A stretch of 61,637 bases of DNA, from NCBI RefSeq assembly GCF_017676365.1, contig NZ_JADKMA010000017.1, positions 1-61,637 on the forward strand, given 5' to 3'. Shown in pieces: positions 56,321 to 61,637 of this stretch. The translations under genes and the position numbers were made by a program. Position 1 is the first letter of the stretch; each line of letters opens with the position of its first letter. The stretch comes from Streptomyces oryzae. Lineage in GTDB: Bacteria; Actinomycetota; Actinomycetes; Streptomycetales; Streptomycetaceae. The notes beneath the pieces were generated by a model that did not search any database, had not been told where the DNA came from, and saw only the letters and a list, made by a program, of their open reading frames with translations.

Positions 56321-56471
56321 CGGCCACCCCCGGCCGAGCGCAGCAACGGGCCCGGATCACCGTGGTCCCGTCCTCCTCAGTGCTGACCAGCCTGATCGGC
56401 TTGCCACAGTTGCGGCAGGTGCCGTATGGGCCGTTGGGAGCCTCTTCCTTGAGATAGGCGCCTCGCGGCAT
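56313..56471 (-). CDS. Small cysteine-rich protein
   Basis: A 52-residue protein (MPRGAYLKEEAPNGPYGTCR, then NCGKPIRLVSTEEDGTTVIR, then ARCC...). A CxxC and a CC pair suggest a single zinc ribbon. ATG 56471 has GAGGG about 8 nt upstream; GTG 56492 in frame is possible. It overlaps the following hypothetical gene and is divergent from the XRE operon, with a palindrome in the shared regulatory region. Confidence 0.65.
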   Translation of the reverse strand: MPRGAYLKEEAPNGPYGTCRNCGKPIRLVSTEEDGTTVIRARCCARPGVAGG

Positions 56472-56552
56472 TGGTGCGCCCTCAATTCTCACCGCAACTC
56501 CTTCGCTACGTTCCGTATGCACGCGCACCGTAGGGCGGGTACAAAAGGAATG

Positions 56553-56571
56553 AGCACGCAAAGTGCGTGCT
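56553..56571. promoter_or_regulatory. Palindromic operator between divergent small-protein and XRE genes
   Basis: AGCACGCA-aag-TGCGTGCT is a perfect 8-bp inverted repeat 18 bp upstream of the XRE start. It can control both directions and is the obvious site for the XRE protein itself. Confidence 0.7.
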
Positions 56572-56588
56572 TTGTAGGGGAGTTCTCC

Positions 56589-57776
56589 ATGGAGACTGGA
56601 ATCGGCCGACGCATCGCCTACTGGCGCGAGCGGCGCGGTCTCACTCAGGCGGACTTCGGGCGCCTCATGGGACAGTCGCGCCGCTGGGTGCAAGACCTGG
56701 AGGGCGGGCAACGGCAAACCGACCCCCGCCTGTCCGTTCTGAAACGGGCTGCCGACATCCTGCACATCCCCTTGGAACGACTCGTGACCGACCTCGCGTC
56801 TGCAACACCGGGCCAGCCCCTCCCTTCCGACGTGGCCGCGCTGGTCGACGCCCTGCACACACCCACCCGCGCCGGCCAAGTCGTTGCCATAGAAGATCTC
56901 AAGCGCCGCGTCATGTTCTGCTGCCAGGCGTGGGCCTCATGCCACTACACGGCCGCCGCCCGGGACCTTCCTGCCGTACTCGCCGATGCCCACGGAACCG
57001 CTGCTGCCAGCGAAGAAGCTGCGGCACTGCTGTCCCGCGCCTACCAACTGACCGCGAGCCTGCTGTTCAAATACGGAGTCCTCGCGCGCACTCCCGCCGT
57101 ACTCGCCGCAGAACGAGCCCTGACCGCAGCCGAGGCTTCCGGCGATCCTGTGGCAATCGGCGCCGCTGCTCGGCGAGTTGCCCGCGGCCTGATCCACCAA
57201 GGACGGCACGCTGCCGCAGCCGACTATGCGGCCACGACTGCCGCCACGCTGCGACCCGACCTTGAAAGCGCCGGTATTGCTGGGCTGTCCACACTAGGCA
57301 TGCTTTACCTTGTCGCCGCAGTGGGTGCCACCGGCGGAGGCCGGTCCTCGGAGTCCGTCGCCGCTGCAACCGAACTACTCGACGAGGCCGGTGAAGTAGC
57401 CGACCAGCAAGGTGAGGAGAGCGGGGACTTCACCAGCTTCGGCCCGACCAACGTAGCGATTCACGAGGTGGATGTGCTGCTGCGGCTGGATGATGCCTGG
57501 TCCGCGGTCGAGGCCGCGCAGCGGATCGGCCCTGCGGCAGTGTTCGGGTTGGGGCGTGAGCGACAGGCTCGGCACCTCATCACGACTGCGCGCGCTTCGG
57601 CGTTGACCCGGCGGCGGGAGGAGGCAATTCGGGACTTGCTGAAGGCTGAGCGGCTGGCGCCGCAGGAGGTTGCGCGTCCGTCCGTTGTGCGCCTGGTCGG
57701 GCAACTGCTGGAGCTGGTGCCATCTCCCGGACCGGAGTTGCGCGGTCTCGCGCAACGATGTGGACTCCCCGCATGA
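56589..57776 (+). CDS. XRE regulator with long helical (TPR-like) C-terminal domain
   Basis: A 395-residue protein: an N-terminal helix-turn-helix (GIGRRIAYWRERRGLTQADF, RLMGQSRRWVQDLEGGQRQT, LSVLKRAADILHIPLERLV) and about 300 residues of paired helices resembling a TPR sensor (SRAYQLTASLLFKYGVLART, AARRVARGLIHQGRHAAAAD, ARASALTRRREEAIRDLLKA). Such regulators often respond to a peptide, metabolite or partner protein. ATG 56589 with AGGGGAG upstream. Its stop codon overlaps the start of the flavoprotein gene (ATGA), so the two are translationally coupled; a palindrome upstream suggests autoregulation. Confidence 0.88.
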   Translation: METGIGRRIAYWRERRGLTQADFGRLMGQSRRWVQDLEGGQRQTDPRLSVLKRAADILHIPLERLVTDLASATPGQPLPSDVAALVDALHTPTRAGQVVAIEDLKRRVMFCCQAWASCHYTAAARDLPAVLADAHGTAAASEEAAALLSRAYQLTASLLFKYGVLARTPAVLAAERALTAAEASGDPVAIGAAARRVARGLIHQGRHAAAADYAATTAATLRPDLESAGIAGLSTLGMLYLVAAVGATGGGRSSESVAAATELLDEAGEVADQQGEESGDFTSFGPTNVAIHEVDVLLRLDDAWSAVEAAQRIGPAAVFGLGRERQARHLITTARASALTRRREEAIRDLLKAERLAPQEVARPSVVRLVGQLLELVPSPGPELRGLAQRCGLPA

Positions 57777-58303
57777 CGCAGCCCGTGCTCTACCTGATCG
57801 CCTGTGCGGCAGGGCCTGCCCAGCACATCGATGACGGCGTTCGCGCCGCGCAAGCTGCCGGGTGGGACACCTGCCTCATCCTCTCGCCAACGGCTGCAAC
57901 GTGGTGGGAGCCGCGGCGTGCTGAGCTGGAGGCATTGACCGGGCATCCGGTGCGCCACCGGTATACCCTCCCAGGCGAATCGAGCGGCCTGCCCAAGGCG
58001 GACGCGATGCTGGTCGCACCGTTGACGACGACGAGTGCGTGCAAGTGGGCAGCCGGAATCACCGACACAGTCGCGCTGGGGATCCCTGCGGAGGCCGTAC
58101 ACCTGGGCGTGCCGGTGACAGCAGCACCGTTCTGGTCGACGGCCCTGGGGGCGCAGCCCGCCGTGGAGCGCGCCGTGGCGACACTGCGCGAGCAGGGCGT
58201 GCGGGTGGTGTTCGCTCCGGGAGAGCCGCATCAGCCGAAGCAGGGGGATGGCGCGGCCTTCCCGTGGGGACAGCTGCTCCGCAGTCTGCCGGCCAACTCA
58301 TGA
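57773..58303 (+). CDS. Flavoprotein-family (HFCD/PPC-DC-like) protein
   Basis: A 176-residue protein of the homo-oligomeric flavin-containing Cys decarboxylase fold: VLYLIACAAGPAQHIDDGVR at the start, DTCLILSPTAATWW, GLPKADAMLVAPLTTTSACK with the FMN-binding strand and the family pattern KWAAGITDTVALGIP, then VTAAPFWSTALGAQPAVERA. Members decarboxylate peptidyl or phosphopantothenoyl cysteine, or bind FMN only. Coenzyme A synthesis is unlikely, since that enzyme is normally part of Dfp. It overlaps the XRE gene by 4 nt and precedes the SLOG gene. Confidence 0.85.
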   Translation: MTQPVLYLIACAAGPAQHIDDGVRAAQAAGWDTCLILSPTAATWWEPRRAELEALTGHPVRHRYTLPGESSGLPKADAMLVAPLTTTSACKWAAGITDTVALGIPAEAVHLGVPVTAAPFWSTALGAQPAVERAVATLREQGVRVVFAPGEPHQPKQGDGAAFPWGQLLRSLPANS

Positions 58304-58314
58304 GGGACCTGCCC

Positions 58315-58803
58315 ATGACCACCCTCGCAGTCACAGGGCACATGGATCTCACCGACGCCACGGTCCCGCTGGTCCGCGATGTGCTGGACAAGCTCCTGGC
58401 CGACTACGAGCCGGCCGAACTGGTCGGTGTCTCGTGCATCGCGAAAGGCTCGGACTCCTTGTTCGCCGAGGCTGTGCTGGCGGCGAGGGGCCGCCTCGTC
58501 GTCGTGCTGCCCTCCCGCGACTACCGCGAAGCAAAGGTGAAACCCGAGCACGCGGCCACCTTCGACCGTCTCCGCGCGGCAGCCTCGGACGTGCTGGTGA
58601 TGCCGTACGCGACCGCGAACCGGACGGCGTACGAAGCCGCCAACGCAGAGCTGCTGCGCCGGGCTGACCGGCTGGTGGCCGTCTGGGACGGGCAACCGCC
58701 CTCCGGAAAGGGCGGCGGCACCGCAGACACAGTGCAGCAAGCACAGGCGGAAGGGCTGAGCGTCACCGTGATCTGGCCGCAGGGGGCTGCACGGAAGGGC
58801 TGA
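58315..58803 (+). CDS. SLOG-like Rossmann nucleotide-binding protein
   Basis: A 162-residue protein beginning MTTLAVTGHMDLTDATVPLV, with the SLOG-type motif GVSCIAKGSDSLFAEAVLAA (G-x-A-x-G-x-D-x3-AE), VVVLPSRDYREAKV and the C-terminal ADRLVAVWDGQPPSGKGGGT, the phosphate-loop-like end. SLOG domains (relatives of LOG, DprA and the ThsA ligand sensor) bind or cleave nucleotide-derived ligands. ATG 58315 is preferred as GAGGGA lies 8 nt upstream; ATG 58300 overlaps the flavoprotein stop. It closes the XRE-flavoprotein-SLOG operon. Assignment rests on motif pattern. Confidence 0.75.
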   Translation: MTTLAVTGHMDLTDATVPLVRDVLDKLLADYEPAELVGVSCIAKGSDSLFAEAVLAARGRLVVVLPSRDYREAKVKPEHAATFDRLRAAASDVLVMPYATANRTAYEAANAELLRRADRLVAVWDGQPPSGKGGGTADTVQQAQAEGLSVTVIWPQGAARKG

Positions 58804-59112
58804 GGCCACAGGCACCCTGGGCAGCAGACCCTGGTGATCAGGGGTGTCAACTGGCCGACCGGCTCACGAGGAAGATCACGAATCCGTAGGCCGAGAGATC
58901 ATCTCGGCGAAGCCGTACAGCTACGGCACCCAGCCCGTGCGTGGGCGGCCGGCCGCGGCGGGAGATCCACCGTCACCCCGGCCCGCAACCGGTGGCACCC
59001 CGCGATGCCATGTCGGCGTAACCATTGATTCAAACTCTCGTGCGAGCCTCCTGGAATGGCCCGGTCCTCCCTGGCAGAGAGCCTTGCAGCGCAGAGCATC
59101 GACAATGGCGGT
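58804..59112. other. Intergenic region between the island and ppk
   Basis: No gene recognised. It contains the hairpin GCCGAGA-gatca-TCTCGGC (58890-58908), possibly terminating the island operon, and an A/T-richer patch near 59020-59045 that may carry the ppk promoter. No convincing PHO-box repeat (GTTCACC-like) was found. A short frame at 58844 (GREIISAKPYSYGTQPVRG) has no ribosome binding site. Confidence 0.55.
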
Positions 59113-61323
59113 ATGACCGACCCCGGCAAAGTCACCAGCAACGTCCTCGGGGCGAGCCCCGACCTTGGCCTGGACCCGGACCTCGACTCCGACGCCGATG
59201 TGTACGAGGGAGGCCGGGACCTCCCGGGCGGTGAGCCGGCGGCGGAGGAGCTGCCGCCGGACCGGTTCCTGGACCGGGAGCGCAGCTGGCTGGCCTTCAA
59301 CGAGCGCGTGCTCGAACTCGCCGAGGACCCCGGGACGCCGCTCCTGGAACGGGCCAACTTCCTGGCGATCTTCGCGGGCAATCTGGACGAGTTCTTCATG
59401 GTCCGCGTCGCGGGTCTCAAGCGCCGGATAGCGACCGGCGTGGCGACCCGCAGCGCCTCCGGGCTGCAGCCGCGTGAGGTGCTGGAGGGCATCTGGAACC
59501 GTTCCCGGGAGCTCATGGCCCGGCACGCCGCCTGCTACCAGCAGCACATCGCCCCGGCGCTGGCCGCCGAGGGGCTGCATCTGATCCGCTGGGCCGAGCT
59601 CACCGAGGCGGAGCAGGCCCGGCTGTTCACCCTCTTCCGGCGGCAGATCTACCCGGTGCTCACCCCGCTCGCGGTGGACCCGGCCCACCCGTTCCCGTAC
59701 ATCTCCGGGCTCTCCCTCAACCTCGCGGTGGTCGTCCGCAACCCCGTCAGCGGGGCCAACCACTTCGCGCGGGTGAAGGTGCCGCCGCTGCTGCCGCGCT
59801 TCCTGGAGGCGTCGCCGCACCGCTACGTCCCGCTGGAGGACGTGATCGCCGCGCACCTGGAGGAGCTGTTCCCCGGCATGGAGGTGCTGGCGCACCACAT
59901 GTTCCGGGTGACGCGGAACGAGGATCTGGAGGTCGAGGAGGACGACGCGGAGAACCTGCTCCAGGCCCTGGAGAAGGAGCTGATGCGGCGCCGCTTCGGT
60001 CCGCCCGTACGGCTGGAGGTGGAGGAGTCCATCGACCCGTACGTCCTCGAACTGCTGGTCCGCGAGCTGAAGGTGAGCGAGGCGGAGGTCTATCCGCTGC
60101 CGGGCCCGCTCGATCTGACGGGGCTGTCCGGAATCGCCTCGGCCATGGACCGGCCGGAGCTGAAGTACCCGAAGTTCGTCGCCGGCACCCACCGGGACCT
60201 CGCGGAGGTCGAGTCGGCGTCGGCACCGGACATCTTCGCGGCGCTGCGGCAGCGCGACGTACTGCTGCACCACCCCTACGACTCCTTCTCCACCTCCGTG
60301 CAGGCGTTCCTGGAGCAGGCGGCAGCCGACCCGGACGTACTGGCGATCAAGCAGACGCTGTACCGCACCTCCGGCGACTCGCCGATCGTGGACGCGCTGA
60401 TCGACGCCGCCGAGTCCGGCAAGCAGGTGCTGGTGCTGGTGGAGATCAAGGCCCGCTTCGACGAGCAGGCCAACATCAAATGGGCGCGGAAGCTGGAGGA
60501 GGCCGGCTGCCACGTCGTCTACGGGCTGGTCGGGCTCAAGACGCACTGCAAGCTGTCGCTGGTGGTGCGGCAGGAGGGCGAGGTGCTGCGCCGGTACGCG
60601 CACGTGGGCACCGGCAACTACCACCCCAAGACGGCGCGGCTGTACGAGGACCTGGGGCTGCTGACCGCCGACCAGCAGGTGGGCGCCGACCTGTCCGACC
60701 TGTTCAACCGGCTCTCGGGCTACTCGCGGCGGGAGACCTACCGCCGGCTGCTGGTCGCCCCGCGCTCGCTGCGGGACGGGCTCGTCTCCCGCATCCAGAA
60801 GGAGATCACCCACCATCGCGCCGGACGCGAGGCGTTCATCCGGATCAAGGTCAACTCGATCGTGGACGAGACGGTGTGCGACGCCCTCTACCGCGCCTCC
60901 ATGGCAGGCGTGCCGGTTCAGGTGTGGGTACGCGGAATCTGCGCGCTGCGTCCCGGGGTGCCGGGGCTGAGCGAGAACATCCAGGTGCGCAGCGTGCTGG
61001 GCCGGTTTCTGGAGCACTCCCGCGTCTTCTGCTTCGGCAACGGGGGCGAGCCCGAGGTGTGGCTGGGCAGCGCCGACATGATGCACCGCAACCTCGACCG
61101 GCGGATCGAGGCACTGGTGCGGGTCACCGACCCGGGCCACCGCGCCTCCCTCAACCGGCTGCTGGAGACCGGCATGTCGGACGGCACGGCCTCCTGGCAC
61201 CTGGGCCCGGACGGCGAGTGGACGAGACACGCGCACGACGAGAACGGGCAGCGGCTGCGCAACGTCCAGGAAACGCTGATCGAGGGACGGCGGCGCAAAC
61301 GTGGCCCGGTGGCGGCGACGTGA
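59113..61323 (+). CDS. ppk: Polyphosphate kinase 1
   Basis: A 736-residue PPK1, which reversibly makes polyphosphate from ATP. Domain order is complete: N domain ([33 protein letters not shown]), head domain, and the two PLD-like C domains with the autophosphorylated His in [16 protein letters not shown], the His-bearing [20 protein letters not shown], and [16 protein letters not shown] disordered acidic N-terminus ([18 protein letters not shown]) of about 45 residues precedes. ATG 59113 is conventional; ATG 59056 would add 19 residues and neither has a strong Shine-Dalgarno. The gene after it looks like the CHAD-protein gene that accompanies ppk in Streptomyces. Confidence 0.97.
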   Translation: MTDPGKVTSNVLGASPDLGLDPDLDSDADVYEGGRDLPGGEPAAEELPPDRFLDRERSWLAFNERVLELAEDPGTPLLERANFLAIFAGNLDEFFMVRVAGLKRRIATGVATRSASGLQPREVLEGIWNRSRELMARHAACYQQHIAPALAAEGLHLIRWAELTEAEQARLFTLFRRQIYPVLTPLAVDPAHPFPYISGLSLNLAVVVRNPVSGANHFARVKVPPLLPRFLEASPHRYVPLEDVIAAHLEELFPGMEVLAHHMFRVTRNEDLEVEEDDAENLLQALEKELMRRRFGPPVRLEVEESIDPYVLELLVRELKVSEAEVYPLPGPLDLTGLSGIASAMDRPELKYPKFVAGTHRDLAEVESASAPDIFAALRQRDVLLHHPYDSFSTSVQAFLEQAAADPDVLAIKQTLYRTSGDSPIVDALIDAAESGKQVLVLVEIKARFDEQANIKWARKLEEAGCHVVYGLVGLKTHCKLSLVVRQEGEVLRRYAHVGTGNYHPKTARLYEDLGLLTADQQVGADLSDLFNRLSGYSRRETYRRLLVAPRSLRDGLVSRIQKEITHHRAGREAFIRIKVNSIVDETVCDALYRASMAGVPVQVWVRGICALRPGVPGLSENIQVRSVLGRFLEHSRVFCFGNGGEPEVWLGSADMMHRNLDRRIEALVRVTDPGHRASLNRLLETGMSDGTASWHLGPDGEWTRHAHDENGQRLRNVQETLIEGRRRKRGPVAAT

Positions 61324-61440
61324 CGTGCGCCGCCGCGCGGCTGTTGGGGGGCTGAGGTCGATGCAGCGACGTGTGTGCGGGTCGGCACGCACGCGCGGTA
61401 CGCGAAACGCGCGCGCGGCGCGGAAGGGGACGTGAACGCG

Positions 61441-61637
61441 ATGGGACGGAGCCGGGACGTGATCGCCGGGCCGGGGCACGGCATGCGCGAGCCGGCCCAG
61501 CCGGCCGGAACGGAGGCGGGCACGCCAGGGGGTACGGCGACAGATCCGGCCACGGAGGGGACGGCGCCGGGGGCGCCTGCGGGGAGCTCGGCTGCCGGTG
61601 TGGGGGCGAGTGGGCCTGCGGGGGGCGCGGCCGCGAG
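61441..61637 (+). CDS. Partial gene after ppk, low-complexity N-terminus (CHAD protein by context)
   Basis: The frame opens at ATG 61441 with AAGGGG 11 nt upstream and runs off the right edge. The visible 65 residues start MGRSRDVIAGPGHGMREPAQ and turn into Gly/Ala/Thr/Pro-rich sequence, with no domain in view. In S. coelicolor the gene after ppk codes for a CHAD-domain protein, which binds polyphosphate, and has a similar low-complexity start as far as I recall. The identification is contextual only. Confidence 0.5.
   Translation, partial: MGRSRDVIAGPGHGMREPAQPAGTEAGTPGGTATDPATEGTAPGAPAGSSAAGVGASGPAGGAAA

Noticed and set aside
58844..59116. Short plus-strand frame before ppk (GREIISAKPYSYGTQPVRG)
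   Set aside because: No ribosome binding site, no recognised homology, and its codon use is not convincing; kept only as a remark on the intergenic region.
58921..61479. 852-residue open frame antisense to ppk
   Set aside because: ppk has full-length homology and catalytic His residues; the antisense product has no recognisable domain and an atypical His/Gln/Val-rich composition.

Overview
The window reads as a piece of a Streptomyces chromosome (or a very close streptomycete). Evidence: very high G+C with G/C-biased third positions, GTG starts, and an actinobacterial gene set: mycothiol synthase, GlnR, the Fur-family nickel regulator Nur, the c-di-GMP-armed anti-sigma factor RsiG, and a phosphate regulon with 11-bp PHO-box repeats. 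No rRNA, tRNA or CRISPR array was seen.

Layout. 0-7 kb: partial membrane protein, YiaA/YiaB-like protein, DUF4865 protein, O-methyltransferase, a small two-helix membrane protein divergent from an SLT+NlpC/P60 wall hydrolase, PAP2 phosphatase, a lipoprotein, small proteins. 7-14 kb: inorganic phosphate block with csoR divergent from a DUF47 (PhoU-like) gene and pit, then pstSCAB on the minus strand with a PHO box upstream of pstS. 13.9-18.8 kb: NlpC/P60 coiled-coil hydrolase, a response regulator/PP2C phosphatase whose receiver is interrupted by a long Ala/Gly insert, DUF2516, a HBHA-like protein, and an XRE repressor with a perfect operator. 19-25.6 kb: an accessory stretch with a decayed TnsA-like gene, a methyltransferase and three oxidoreductases (imine-reductase-like, Old Yellow Enzyme, SDR), each close to its own regulator (HxlR, MerR, XRE). 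25.7-29.4 kb: TetR, an ABC-F ribosome-protection ATPase and a virginiamycin B lyase-like propeller overlapping by 4 nt, a likely streptogramin-type resistance operon. 29.5-39.6 kb: methyltransferase, ankyrin protein, HAD phosphatase, APH-family kinase, GntR regulator, Eis-like acetyltransferase, asparaginase, rsiG, dtd, ygfZ, nur. 39.6-41.3 kb: a truncated IS200/IS605-type TnpB element abutting nur, and an LAETG wall-anchored protein. 41.7-48 kb: nitrobindin-like protein and a sulfur-related block (DsrE-like, DUF1416, thiosulfate sulfurtransferase preceded by a cysteine-containing leader peptide, MoaD-like carrier), LmeA-like protein, alpha/beta hydrolase. 48-55.5 kb: glnR, LacI regulator, HtrA-like protease, a two-component pair, mshD, a SnoaL-like protein. 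55.6-58.8 kb: a small island with two divergent Cys-motif genes and an overlapping XRE-helical/flavoprotein/SLOG operon. 59-61.6 kb: ppk and the start of the next gene.

How parts work together: pstSCAB, pit, the DUF47 protein and ppk form a phosphate uptake and storage system; GlnR adds nitrogen control. In S. coelicolor, as I remember its gene order, ppk lies next to pstS. Here about 45 kb separate them and the intervening block runs in the opposite order, which suggests an inversion. The most promising candidates for under-described biology are the XRE/flavoprotein/SLOG operon, the ABC-F/Vgb operon with a possible leader ORF, the insert-bearing receiver/PP2C protein, the structured glnR leader, and the TnpB remnant fused to the 5' side of nur.
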